This document shows positions 1-8,124 of a stretch of 34,174 bases of DNA, in pieces. Source of the DNA: CAYRZF01 sp964428805 (GTDB lineage: Bacteria; Methylomirabilota; Methylomirabilia; Rokubacteriales; CSP1-6); contig CAYRZF010000016.1 in assembly GCA_964428805.1 (NCBI GenBank), forward strand, positions 1-34,174, written 5' to 3'. The position numbers were made by a program, and so were the translations under genes. Each line of letters begins with the position of its first letter. Positions within the stretch are counted from its first letter, which is position 1. The notes beneath the pieces were generated by a model, which did no database searches, was not told where the DNA came from, and saw only the letters and a list, made by a program, of their open reading frames with translations.

Positions 1-38
1 GCCCGCTACAAATGTTAAGGCGCTTGGAATCACGTAGT

Positions 39-191
39 TCAGAAGGCTTTCGTCCACGACATGCCCCCCCTCTGCTCGCACGCGGAAAAGAACGGGGTAT
101 TCCCCTCGCTCACGATGTTGTACCGCCGCGTCTTGTGCCCGCTGATCTGCATCGCCACCCGCTTGGGGATTACGTCAGGGCCGAGGTTCCT
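39..191 (-). pseudogene. C-terminal remnant of a tyrosine recombinase (phage-type integrase)
   Basis: Read leftward from 191, one frame gives RNLGPDVIPKRVAMQISGHK, then TRRYNIVSEG, ending at a TGA at 39-41. This is the C-terminal catalytic block of phage-type integrases, including the GH of box III and the RY of the nucleophile Tyr. Family members usually read GHKTRSVFDRYNIV; here TR is followed directly by RY, so about four residues look deleted in frame. Everything upstream of RNL is missing, including the catalytic Arg boxes. The first 17 bases overlap, in another frame, the tail of the TatA-like gene, so the remnant was probably joined to that gene by a rearrangement. The fragment has no start codon and cannot be functional. 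The motif match is what I see; the deletion is inferred by comparison with remembered family sequences. Confidence 0.72.
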
Positions 192-495
192 CGAGGAAAT
201 TCCACCGCTCGGGGTGATTGAAGACTTCCTCCAACGCGCGAATGATAATGTCGTGGATTTCCTCCGGTGTAAACCCCTGATCCTTCAGGAGACATTCCTC
301 CTTTCGAATAGCGGCTTCCAGCCGCCGGCTGAACTCGACGAGTCGGCCCTTCATCCCAGGGGTGAATGTCCGTTTGGGACGTTTCATGGTCTGTCCGGAC
401 TTCCAGAGCGCACCCATGAGCTCGGGGAGCCGTTTGGCGCCGAACAGCACAATGACAATGACAATGAGCGCGGCAAGAATCAACGTGCCAATCAT
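175..495 (-). CDS. TatA/TatB-family twin-arginine translocase subunit-like protein
   Basis: The protein has 106 residues. An N-terminal hydrophobic helix (about residues 2-18) is followed by the FG hinge and an amphipathic start (F18-G19-A-K-R-L-P-E-L), the signature of TatA/B proteins that oligomerise in the inner membrane to export folded proteins. Usual TatA is 60-90 residues with a Lys-rich tail. Here the tail is longer and predicted helical, and the last residues (EEPRP) are encoded by bases that belong, in another frame, to the integrase remnant, so the native C-terminus may be lost. The start is supported by AAGGAGGA seven bases upstream of ATG. No tatC is in the window. A likely Tat substrate, the binding protein at 31784-33127, lies far away. 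Confidence is high for the TatA fold and moderate for function. Confidence 0.8.
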   Translation of the reverse strand: MIGTLILAALIVIVIVLFGAKRLPELMGALWKSGQTMKRPKRTFTPGMKGRLVEFSRRLEAAIRKEECLLKDQGFTPEEIHDIIIRALEEVFNHPERWNFLEEPRP

Positions 496-973
496 GGCTG
501 TTCCTCCTTGGCCACTCCCGGGCGTCCTTGTGACGTTCTGAAATCTACTTCAGAGTAGCAGAGTTGAAGCTGAGTGATCGCGACATTCGAGAAGACGGAT
601 GTAGAACAAGATGGGCTCTCGCAGAGATCATGCGAGCAGATGATGGGTGAGTACTCGCCGACAACAGCAGGTGGCTGTGTCCTACGTTGTTCGAAAAACA
701 AGTGGTTTTGAAACGCCCTGATTCCGTTTTCCAAGTTCTCGTAATTCCGCATTCCTACAGTGCCAAAAACTGTAGGGGTTTTTGAACGACTTCATTCGTC
801 ATTTTGGCGTTCAATTCCTGCAGAGAGGAAGCGCCAAACACCTAGCCGGAATGGCCGGAAAGAAAGGCCTGTTTCTAAAGCCTTGGCACTGGTTACAATG
901 GGTGCTCAAAAAGGAACGATAAAGGCCCTTTTAGCCCGCATGACTTAATTCTTTCCAGAGATGAGGGTCACTC
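496..973. other. Gene-poor, AT-richer stretch, probably mobile-element debris
   Basis: I see no protein here that I can support. The few open frames are under 90 residues and have no recognisable motif. Base composition is visibly lower in GC than the rest of the window, with runs such as AAAAAC and GTTTTTG. The stretch lies between two integrase remnants and on the 3' side of a tRNA gene, so leftover integrated DNA is the simplest reading. Small inverted repeats occur at 754-784 and at 803-838 (TTTGGCG and CGCCAAA around an inner TTCCT and AGGAA pair). Confidence 0.5.
754..784 (+). terminator. Overlapping hairpins, possible intrinsic terminator
   Basis: CCTACAG (754-760) pairs with CTGTAGG (770-776) around a nine-base loop and is followed by GGTTTTTG, giving a terminator-like shape on the plus strand. 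A second pair, CAAAAAC (764-770) with GTTTTTG (778-784), overlaps it, so the two folds exclude each other. No plus-strand gene lies just upstream, so the host transcript is unknown and the call is weak. Confidence 0.3.
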
Positions 974-1492
974 ATGACCGACACGCTCAGGGCCGCGCTC
1001 TCAGCCATGCCTCGCCCGCTGAGCCCAGAGGCACCTGTGTTCCCTGAGCGCAGGCCGGATGCAATCACTCGAGCATTTAGGCGTCTGGTCAGTCGCCTCG
1101 GACTCAAAGACCTCCGGTTTCACGACCTCCGTCACGACGCGGCCAGTACCCTCGCAATGGCGGGCGTTTCGCAGCGCGCGATCATGGAGATTCTCGGACA
1201 CCGCGACCCCCGGATGGCGGCGCGATACCAGCACCTAGCTCCGTCAAGGCGCTTGACCGCGCTCCGATTCAGTGCGAAACCCAGCGTGTGGATGCTGCCG
1301 AATAGAGACCCAATAGGCACTATTTGGGCACTTAGCAGAAAAAGACAAAACGTGAGAGCAACTAACCCCGCGTTTTTTGCTGGTGGGCGGAAGAGGGATC
1401 GAACCTCTGACCTCAGCCTTGTAAGGGCTGCGCTCTCCCAGCTGAGCTATCCGCCCGAACGGCAAGCCATGTTACAGGGGTTCGGCGACTAA
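974..1492 (+). pseudogene. Tyrosine recombinase (integrase) 3' fragment next to tRNA-Val
   Basis: Residues 40-90 carry the catalytic end of a tyrosine recombinase: H50-D-L-R53-H54 (box II), L-G-H76 and the nucleophile in A-R-Y85-Q-H-L. The core-binding domain and the first catalytic Arg are missing, and a TGA sits three codons before the ATG, so this is a 5'-truncated gene. Recombinase similarity stops near residue 100. The rest of the frame runs antisense through the tRNA (the RTSDLSLVRAALSQLSYPPE stretch) and is not real protein. An integrase abutting the 3' end of a tRNA is the classic layout of an element inserted at a tRNA attachment site. A short intact recombinase is less likely because the first Arg is absent. 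Confidence 0.75.
1381..1456 (-). tRNA. tRNA-Val (anticodon UAC)
   Basis: On the minus strand a 76-base cloverleaf can be folded by eye. The acceptor GGGCGGA pairs with TCCGCCC. The D arm is GCTC/GAGC. The anticodon stem CAGCC/GGCTG holds the loop CTTACAA, so the anticodon is TAC and reads GUA (Val). The T arm is AGAGG-TTCGATC-CCTCT. A discriminator A and an encoded CCA end the gene. It lies 32 bases downstream of the aldehyde ferredoxin oxidoreductase gene, and its 3' end faces the integrase fragment. Confidence 0.96.
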
Positions 1493-3309
1493 GGCAACCC
1501 GAGGGCGGCGAGGCGCTCGCGCGTGGGGACGCCGTCGGCGTCCCAGCCCCGGCGGCGGTAGTACTCGTCGAGCATGGCGTCCAGCTCGTCGGGCGGGCAG
1601 TGCATCCCCGCCGAGGGCCCCTCGGGAATCGGCTCCCGCATGACCCGCCCGGGCAGCACGTCGTCCTTCCGCCGCACACCCTCCCGCACGTTAAACAGCC
1701 GCTCCAGGTTGATCACGCGCTCACCGATCCGCTCGAGCTCGTCCACCGACACGTCCCACCCCGTGACCGCCGAGACCATCCGGGCGTAGGGCTCGCCCAG
1801 GAAGAGGCCGAAGCCGCGCTCGGAGGTGAAGCGGCACACGACCAGCGAATCGTCCACCGCGGTGAAGTGCTGGCTCCTCACGGCGAACTCGGGCTTCCCT
1901 TCCACGCCGCGGCGGTCGAAGCCCTGGGCGTACTGGGGCGTCGGACGGGTGTCGTGGTGACTCCCGCCGCGGGTTGCGGTGGCGTAGCCGATTGACATGC
2001 CCTTGAGCGCGCGCGCCGAATGGGCGGGCAACTCCAGTCGCTTCACCGCGTACACGGCGTGCAGTGCGTGGGGCCCGATCGCCTCGGCGAGCCGCCAGGA
2101 GCCCTCGGCCAGCCGATCGCCGAACCCCCGGCGATAGGCGGTCTGCTCCACAAGCGCCAGCATCCCCCGCCAGTCCCCCCAGCCGAAGGGAAGGCCGACG
2201 TCCTTCGGATCGAGCCAGCCACGCTCGAGGGCCTCGGCGACGAAGGCGAGCGTCACCCCGAGGCTGATCGTATCCATCCCCAGGAGGTCGCAGAGGTCGT
2301 TGGCCTTGACGAGCGAGGGCGCGTGGGAGTTCCCGAGCATGGAGCCCAGGGCGAAGATGGTCTCGTACTCGGGCATCTTCGCTCGGAGACCGGCGAACTC
2401 CCCTTCCCCGATCGCGTATTGCTTCCCGCACGCCACCGGGCACTTGAGGCAGGTGGTGTCCTTGTCGTGATAGTGGGTCTTCATTTCCTCGCCGGAGATC
2501 TGCCGGGCCTCTCCGTAGACCTCGGTGCGGGCGTTATACGCTCCGAGCCCGCCGATCGTGTTGATCGCCTGGACGAGGAACGGCGTGCCGAAGGTGGCCA
2601 GGGCTTGCGTCCCCTTCTTGAGCGGCTCGCGGGTCTCCTCCACCAGGGCCTTGAGCTGCGCGGGGTGCGCCACGTCGGTTTTCCGGGTTCCGGCCACAAC
2701 CACAGCCTTGACGTTCTTCGCGCCCAGGACCGCGCCGATACCCCCGCGCCCTGAAATCCCCTCCCGGTTCTTCCAGTAGTGGGCCATCGAGGCGAAACGC
2801 ACCCGGTGCTCGCCGGCCGGCCCGATGGCCATCACGTCGGCGTCCCCGCCCTCGAAGGCCTGCACCGCCTCGACAGCCTCCCGGGTCGTCTTGCCCCAGA
2901 GCGCCTGCGCCGGCTCGATCCGGGCTCCCGCCTCGCTGACCTTGACGTAGACCGGCGCCTTCGCGCGCCCCGTGATGCAGATCGCGTCGAAGCCCGTGCG
3001 CTTCTGGGTGGCCGGGAAGCGACCGCCGAACGTGGAGTCGAAGAACAGGCCGGTCAAGGGCGACTTGGTCGCCACGCAGGCGCGGCTGTTGCCGGGAACC
3101 GTCGTATCGGTGATCGGGCCGACGGCGAAGACCACCAGGTTTGACGGATCAAAGGGATCCACGCCGGGACCGACGTGGTCGTAGAGGAGCCGGGCGGCGA
3201 AACCGTTGCCCCCGAGGTAGGCGCGCGCCATCTCCTCCGAGACGGGCTCGATCCACACCCGTCCGTCGGTGACGTCCACGAAAAGAATCCGCCCCCCGTA
3301 TCCTTTCAT
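1489..3309 (-). CDS. Tungsten-containing aldehyde:ferredoxin oxidoreductase family protein
   Basis: The 606 residues match the usual AOR length and begin with the typical GYGGRILFVDVT. AOR enzymes oxidise aldehydes to carboxylic acids with ferredoxin as acceptor, using a tungsten bis-pterin cofactor and one [4Fe-4S] cluster in the cytoplasm. The cluster ligands are visible as C287-x2-C290-x3-C294 plus C492 (SLVVCRF), almost the same numbering as the Pyrococcus enzyme. GPAGE, GRGGIGAVLG and LLGMDTISLG are family motifs. The start is an ATG seven bases after the stop of the Gdt1-like gene, suggesting co-transcription. No ferredoxin or pterin-synthesis gene is nearby, so the physiological aldehyde cannot be told. 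The family call is very secure; the substrate is unknown. Confidence 0.96.
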   Translation of the reverse strand: MKGYGGRILFVDVTDGRVWIEPVSEEMARAYLGGNGFAARLLYDHVGPGVDPFDPSNLVVFAVGPITDTTVPGNSRACVATKSPLTGLFFDSTFGGRFPATQKRTGFDAICITGRAKAPVYVKVSEAGARIEPAQALWGKTTREAVEAVQAFEGGDADVMAIGPAGEHRVRFASMAHYWKNREGISGRGGIGAVLGAKNVKAVVVAGTRKTDVAHPAQLKALVEETREPLKKGTQALATFGTPFLVQAINTIGGLGAYNARTEVYGEARQISGEEMKTHYHDKDTTCLKCPVACGKQYAIGEGEFAGLRAKMPEYETIFALGSMLGNSHAPSLVKANDLCDLLGMDTISLGVTLAFVAEALERGWLDPKDVGLPFGWGDWRGMLALVEQTAYRRGFGDRLAEGSWRLAEAIGPHALHAVYAVKRLELPAHSARALKGMSIGYATATRGGSHHDTRPTPQYAQGFDRRGVEGKPEFAVRSQHFTAVDDSLVVCRFTSERGFGLFLGEPYARMVSAVTGWDVSVDELERIGERVINLERLFNVREGVRRKDDVLPGRVMREPIPEGPSAGMHCPPDELDAMLDEYYRRRGWDADGVPTRERLAALGLP

Positions 3310-3316
3310 CGGCCGC

Positions 3317-3586
3317 TCACGAGCGAGCCGCGAGCATCCAGACGCCGATCAGAATGAAGCCGAGTGCGGCCACGATCCTCAAGCGCTCCGGTGGCACCCA
3401 CGCGCCGACCTCGGCACCCACCGCGACCGCGAGGAGGGTCGAGACGACGAGGGCCCCCGCCGCGGCGGCGAACACCCCCCACCTGCTCATCGCGGGGTTC
3501 GTCGCGAAGAAGAGGGTGGCCAGCTGCGTCTTGTCGCCCAGCTCGGCCAAGAACACGCTCAAGAACACCACCGCATAAGTTTTCAT
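3317..3586 (-). CDS. Half-size UPF0016/Gdt1 (TMEM165) family membrane protein
   Basis: The 89 residues form about three hydrophobic helices. The family hallmark E-L-G-D-K-T-Q is at residues 15-21, in the first helix. Gdt1/UPF0016 proteins transport Mn2+ or Ca2+ across membranes (Mn2+ export is the usual bacterial role), and full-length members contain two copies of the motif in about 190-230 residues. This one has a single copy, so a working transporter would need a homodimer or a partner half-protein. I see no second half in the window. It lies 26 bases after the large TPR gene and seven bases before the AOR gene, all on the same strand. The membrane-protein family is clear; the transported ion is inferred. 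Confidence 0.85.
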   Translation of the reverse strand: MKTYAVVFLSVFLAELGDKTQLATLFFATNPAMSRWGVFAAAAGALVVSTLLAVAVGAEVGAWVPPERLRIVAALGFILIGVWMLAARS

Positions 3587-3612
3587 AAGACCCTCAGTGT
3601 ACCACCGGGAGG

Positions 3613-6600
3613 TCAGCGCGCCGTGGCGCTCGAGGGCCCGCCCAGCGCGGCCAGAGCTTGGCGGGCCTGCTGAGCCAGGTCGGGCTCGACGCTGGGCTGG
3701 GCCAGGAGCTTTCGGTACACGATCACAGCCGAGTCGGTCTGCTTGAGGGCCGTGAAGCTTTGGCCGGCTCCCAGCAGCGCGCGCCGCGCCCAGATCGAGT
3801 CCGGCGCCAGGTAGACGGCGGTCAGGTACGCCTCCGTCGCCTCCTGATGGGCCCGGCGGGTGCGGAACCCCTCGCCGAGCTCAAATGCCGCCTCGACGGC
3901 CGCGGCCACATCGGAGCCGGCAACGGCGCCCTCGAACGCCTGCCGCGCCTCGTCCCAGCGCGCTTCCTGCTGGAGCAGGCGTCCCTGGGCGATGCGGCCC
4001 GTCATGGTCCATTCGCTGTTTGGATACTCGGTAAACAGGCGCGTGTACGTGTCGAGCGCGCCGACGCGGTCGCCGGCGGCCTCGCGCGCCTGGCCCAGCA
4101 GGAACAAGGCGCGGGGCAGGCGCGGATCTCCCGAGCCCGAGACCAGAAACGCTTCCAGCCGCGCGCGCGCGTCGGCCATGGCGCCGCTTCGGAGCAGGGC
4201 TTCACTCAACCCCAGCCGGACGTCTTCGGCGAGCGGGCTCTTGGGGTAGCGATCTTCGAGGAGCTGAAAGGTCTCTCGGGCGAGGGGCCACTGCCTCCCG
4301 GCCGAGGCGCCCGTCCCCAACCGGAAGAGCGCATCGTCCGCGGGCTCGCTCCCGGGATACTCGTTGGCGAGGCGGAGGGTCAGCGCCCGGGCCTCACTCC
4401 ATTTCTTGTCCTCCACCGCGAGCGCCGCCACGACGTAGAGGAGCGGCGGCATGATCGAGGCAGACCGCGGCGACTTGAGCAGGGCGGTCGCCGCCTTGCT
4501 GAACTCGTCCCGCTTCCCCGCGTTCAGGGCGACCGCCGCCAGCCCGTACTCGGCGGCTGAGATGATGGACGCCGTCCCCGCGTCGCGCGCCTCGCCGAAT
4601 TCGCGCGCGGCCTCGTCCCAGCGACGAAGGAGGAGCGCGGCGCTCCCCGCGCCGAGATGCGCCAGGGCGCCAACGCCCTGCTGGAGCGCCTTTGCGAATT
4701 CCGCCCCCGCCGGCTCCACCAGGCCTTGAGCCAGGAGGGCGGCGCCCAGCGCAACCCGCGCCCGCCCGAGGAGGGGCGAGAGCGGCGCCCGTGCCACGAG
4801 GGCGCTCAGTTCCTCGCGCGCCTCCCAGCTCCGGCCCGCCCGGAGATCCAAGATCGCCCGATTCAGGCGAGCCACGTCCGCCTGGCCGTAGGCGGGGTAG
4901 CGCGAGAGAAGCTGGTCCAGCAAGTCCTTGGCCCCCGGATCTCCCGCCTCGCCTGCCAGCTCAGCGGCCAGGAGCAGCGCCTCCGGAGCGCGAGGGTCGG
5001 CCGGAAAGTAACGCGCGAAGGCGGTCCAGCGCTGGCGGGCGCCGACGCCGTTTCCACGCCGCAGCTCGGCCCAGCCAAGCGAGAGGGCAGCAGCGCCCGC
5101 CTGAGGGTGGCCGGGGAACTCAGACAAAAAGCGCCCGAAGCCCGCCGCGGAGGCGTCCCACTCGCGGGCCCAGTATGCGGCTTCGGCGTTGAGGAGGAGC
5201 GCCAGCGCTCTGACGTCGTGCTGGAGCGGCTGGCGGAGAACCTCGGCGCTCTCGCTGGCGGCACGGGCGAACTCCCGGGCTTCCAGGTCCATCTGCGCCA
5301 GGCGGAGCAGCGCGATCCAGCCGAGCGGTGAGCCGATCTGGAAGCCGCGCACCAGCTCGAACTGGCTGCGCGCCTCGCCGCTCTGACCCTCACGCCGATA
5401 GGCCTCGCCGTTGAGAAGGAGCGTGTACGCCCGGTCTTGGGGGCGGAGATCGAGGGCGAGGATCTCCTGGTTGAGGGTGTGAGCGGTCTCGAAGGCTCCG
5501 TGCTCGACCGCCCAGCGCGCGAGGAGGAGAAGCGCGGGCAGCACGAGAGTGTTCCCGGGGGCAGCGCTCTGGAGCTGACGAATCTCCTCGCGGGCTCCCG
5601 GCCCGTCGCCGAGAGCCAGGAGCGCCCGGGCGAGACCCACGCGGGCCCAGGCCCATTCGGTGGTTTGGGGGTAGGCCGACAGGAGCCAGCGGTACGTTTT
5701 GGCAGCCTCGAGCGCGTTCCCGGAAGCCAAGGTCCACCATCCGAGCCGGAGGATGGCAGTCTCGATCAGGGGATGCGGCCCCGCAGCGGCGAAACGCTGG
5801 AGCTGCTCGGCGGCCGCCTTGTACTCGCCGACGCGGCCCAGGGTCTCACCGAGCCAGAAGGTCACCTCCAGCGCGAGGGGGCGCGGAATGGAGCGGTTGG
5901 CAATGGCTTGCCAGGCCTCGCGCGCTTCCTCAAAACGCCCCAGCGCGTAGAGGGCGATGCCGCGGCCGTGGGCGACGAACTGGACGAGATCTGGGACGGG
6001 AGCCCCGCGCAGGAGCTGGTCAAAGCGGGTCAGCGCCCGGGCAGGGTCGTTGAGCTTGAGGGCGACCCAGCCCAGCGAGTAGGCGGCGTAGGCCGAGAAT
6101 TCATCACCGGAACCCTCCTGAGCCACCAGGAGGAAGTTTCGCTCGGCGGGCTCGTAGCGACCGAGCCGGAGAAGCGTTTCGCCGAGCCAGTAGCGCCCCT
6201 CGCGCACGACGGCCCGATCCGTGCCGCCGCGCGCCGCCCCCTCGAAGGCGACCCCGGCTTCCTCCAATTCCTCCCGCTGGAAGCGGGCCCGTCCGCACTC
6301 GACCAGTTCCGACGCCACGCCGAACACCGTCCCGAGCGGATTACAGGCGAGGATCCGGGGCGGCGGCAGCGGGGCTACCGCCTTCCGGGAAGGATCCCCG
6401 GCGAGCGGGGGCGCCGGCAGTGGAGGCAGCGCGTGAGGCGCATCGGGGAGCACGACCTCCGGGAGCGGGACCGGCGGCTTGTCGAGCGGCGGCGCCGCCA
6501 GCGGAATGAGCGGGGCGAGGTCCGGCGGGGGAAGCTCCAGCGGCAGGAGCGTGGAGGCGCCCGCCGACGACGGCAGCAGCAGCATCACGGCCAGCAGGAG

Positions 6601-6618
6601 GGCCAGCGACCGCGTCAT
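3613..6618 (-). CDS. Large exported tetratricopeptide-repeat protein
   Basis: The 1001-residue protein opens with a signal peptide (MTRSLALLLAVMLLLPSSAG) and a Pro-rich linker, followed by some 20 or more TPR-like helical pairs to the C-terminus. Typical units read W-x-x-A-R-x-x-F-E and Y-P-x-S-x-x-A-x-D-A. Such proteins are periplasmic or outer-membrane scaffolds that bind partner proteins. The ATG at 6618 is chosen over one 26 codons upstream because it starts the signal peptide and overlaps the preceding stop as ATGA, which points to translational coupling. The preceding gene is also an exported TPR protein, so the two probably act in one envelope complex. The exact role is unknown, and the repeat count is an estimate by eye. 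Confidence 0.85.
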   Translation of the reverse strand: MTRSLALLLAVMLLLPSSAGASTLLPLELPPPDLAPLIPLAAPPLDKPPVPLPEVVLPDAPHALPPLPAPPLAGDPSRKAVAPLPPPRILACNPLGTVFGVASELVECGRARFQREELEEAGVAFEGAARGGTDRAVVREGRYWLGETLLRLGRYEPAERNFLLVAQEGSGDEFSAYAAYSLGWVALKLNDPARALTRFDQLLRGAPVPDLVQFVAHGRGIALYALGRFEEAREAWQAIANRSIPRPLALEVTFWLGETLGRVGEYKAAAEQLQRFAAAGPHPLIETAILRLGWWTLASGNALEAAKTYRWLLSAYPQTTEWAWARVGLARALLALGDGPGAREEIRQLQSAAPGNTLVLPALLLLARWAVEHGAFETAHTLNQEILALDLRPQDRAYTLLLNGEAYRREGQSGEARSQFELVRGFQIGSPLGWIALLRLAQMDLEAREFARAASESAEVLRQPLQHDVRALALLLNAEAAYWAREWDASAAGFGRFLSEFPGHPQAGAAALSLGWAELRRGNGVGARQRWTAFARYFPADPRAPEALLLAAELAGEAGDPGAKDLLDQLLSRYPAYGQADVARLNRAILDLRAGRSWEAREELSALVARAPLSPLLGRARVALGAALLAQGLVEPAGAEFAKALQQGVGALAHLGAGSAALLLRRWDEAAREFGEARDAGTASIISAAEYGLAAVALNAGKRDEFSKAATALLKSPRSASIMPPLLYVVAALAVEDKKWSEARALTLRLANEYPGSEPADDALFRLGTGASAGRQWPLARETFQLLEDRYPKSPLAEDVRLGLSEALLRSGAMADARARLEAFLVSGSGDPRLPRALFLLGQAREAAGDRVGALDTYTRLFTEYPNSEWTMTGRIAQGRLLQQEARWDEARQAFEGAVAGSDVAAAVEAAFELGEGFRTRRAHQEATEAYLTAVYLAPDSIWARRALLGAGQSFTALKQTDSAVIVYRKLLAQPSVEPDLAQQARQALAALGGPSSATAR

Positions 6619-8045
6619 GACTTGGGTTTCTCCGCCTTCGGCTGCGCCGATGGTTTGGCCTTCGCCCGCACCTCGGCGAGCCGCGTGGTGGCCCACTCCT
6701 TCAGCGTCTTGTCGAGACCCTGCCCGGCAACGTCCGCGTAGAGCTTTGCCGCCTCCTGTAGCTGGCCGAGCTCCTCGTGGGCGAGCCCGCTTCCGGCCAA
6801 CGCCCGGAAGCGGAGCGCCGGATCCACGCCCTCGATCGCGCCCACGGACCGGAAGGCCTTGAGCGCGGGCTCGTAGCGCTTCTGTTTGAGTTCGCTCTCG
6901 CCGATCAACAGCAGGGCCTCCGCGCGCACCCCGTCGTCGTCGCTCTCACTGGCGCGCTTGGCCAGCGCGGCTGCGTCCTTGAACTGGCTCCGCTTGAACG
7001 CCCCCTGCGCCAGCTCGAGCGAGGCGCGTGCGCTCAGAGAGTGCTTCGGAAACTCAGCGCGCAGCCGCCGCCAGGCGGCCTCGGCCTCCTTCTGGCGTCC
7101 CAGGTGCTGGGCGATGAGGCCCGCGTCGTAGAGCCCTTCGGCCGTGGGCGGGGATTGGGCGATCAGGGTCTGATACTCCTGGGCGAGCTCCGACTTCTTG
7201 CCTTGCTTGAGGAGCGTGTCAGCGATGGCGCGGCGGGCGGTCACCGCAAGCTCGTGGCGGGGGTGCGCGGCGATGAACTCTCTGAGGTCGCTCAGCCCCT
7301 CCGCCGTCTTCCCGGCGGCGAGACGGCTCCACCCCAGGAGGTACTTGGCGTCGGGGGCGAGAGCGTGATTGGGGTAACGGGTCTGGAAAGGCGCCAGGAG
7401 GGGTATCGCCTCCGTGGGCTTTTTCAGTTCCACCAGGGTCCGGGCGAGATAGAACGTCGACGACGGAGCCAGCAGCGAGTCGGGCCACGCCTTCACGAGC
7501 TGCCGGAAGGCGCCGGCGGCCGCCTCCCGATGCTTCAGCTCGAGCTCGGTCCAGGCGAGACCGTACATCGCGTCGGGCGCGACCGGCGCGGCGGCGTTCG
7601 CCGCCAGGATGCCGTCGTACGCGGCGCGCGCCTCACTATAGCGTTTCAGCCGAAACAGCGCCTCCGCTTCCCAGAAGCGCGCTTCCTCCGCCCGGCCGGG
7701 TGGCGGCGAGAAGCGCTGGGCCTTCCTGAAACTGTCGAGCGCATGTTGGAAGTCCCCGAGGCCGAACTGGCTCTTTCCGAGGAGCAGCGTGGCCTCGGCG
7801 GCCCGGCGCTCCTCCGGATACTTCTTCAAAAAGCGCTCGAGCACACGGCTGGCAACCGCGTAGAGACGGTCGCTGAACGCTCCCTCTCCCACCAGCCACA
7901 GCCGATCCGCCTCCCCGATTGCCCACGCTGCCGGCGGGCCGACGGCCAAGGGCCACGGGCCCACAGCCGAAAGCCGGGGAGTCCAGAGACAGAGGAGGCA
8001 GGCTACTCCAAGGACCAGGAACCTTCGCGACAGCTGGTCCGCCAT
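6615..8045 (-). CDS. Exported TPR protein, YbgF/BamD-like
   Basis: This protein of about 476 residues has an N-terminal hydrophobic export segment and then tandem TPR units, such as LLGKSQFGLGDFQHALDSFR and YPNHALAPDAKYLLG. The spacing resembles the Tol-Pal cell-division coordinator CpoB/YbgF and the BamD scaffold, but no single orthologue can be named. The start is ATG 8045, with GAGAAG just upstream; a GTG seven codons further upstream is possible but has a weaker context. The gene is the first of the minus-strand run TPR-TPR-Gdt1-AOR and is divergent from the GntR regulator, with about 80 bases between the starts. The C-terminus is Lys/Ala-rich and overlaps the next start. Confidence 0.82.
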   Translation of the reverse strand: MADQLSRRFLVLGVACLLCLWTPRLSAVGPWPLAVGPPAAWAIGEADRLWLVGEGAFSDRLYAVASRVLERFLKKYPEERRAAEATLLLGKSQFGLGDFQHALDSFRKAQRFSPPPGRAEEARFWEAEALFRLKRYSEARAAYDGILAANAAAPVAPDAMYGLAWTELELKHREAAAGAFRQLVKAWPDSLLAPSSTFYLARTLVELKKPTEAIPLLAPFQTRYPNHALAPDAKYLLGWSRLAAGKTAEGLSDLREFIAAHPRHELAVTARRAIADTLLKQGKKSELAQEYQTLIAQSPPTAEGLYDAGLIAQHLGRQKEAEAAWRRLRAEFPKHSLSARASLELAQGAFKRSQFKDAAALAKRASESDDDGVRAEALLLIGESELKQKRYEPALKAFRSVGAIEGVDPALRFRALAGSGLAHEELGQLQEAAKLYADVAGQGLDKTLKEWATTRLAEVRAKAKPSAQPKAEKPKS

Positions 8046-8070
8046 GATTCTTCTCAAGCGTACCACGATT

Positions 8071-8118
8071 TTGGGCCTGGCCGGCGTGTTCGATACTGTA
8101 CTATCGTACTAGGACACT
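8071..8118 (+). promoter_or_regulatory. Possible promoter and operator for the GntR gene
   Basis: TTGGGC (8071-8076) and TACTGT (8094-8099) lie 17 bases apart and could be weak -35 and -10 boxes. Overlapping and just after the -10 is GTACTATCGTAC, a near-palindrome (five of six pairs), with GTACTA occurring twice in direct orientation. GntR proteins of this type often bind such sites to repress their own gene. The region separates two divergent genes, so it could also act on the TPR operon. Confidence 0.4.
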
Positions 8119-8124
8119 ACTACT

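Noticed and set aside
492..752. 86-codon minus-strand frame ending in an ATGA overlap with the TatA-like gene
   Set aside because: No recognisable motif, Cys/Ser-rich odd composition, and its last codons are the ribosome-binding site of the TatA-like gene. The overlap is probably chance.
760..948. 62-codon plus-strand frame in the AT-richer stretch
   Set aside because: No family resemblance and no ribosome-binding site; it lies among hairpins and element debris.
1244..1465. Short protein-like frame ending the tRNA region (IAQLGERSPYKAEVRGSIP)
   Set aside because: This is the well-known spurious translation of a tRNA gene, not a protein.
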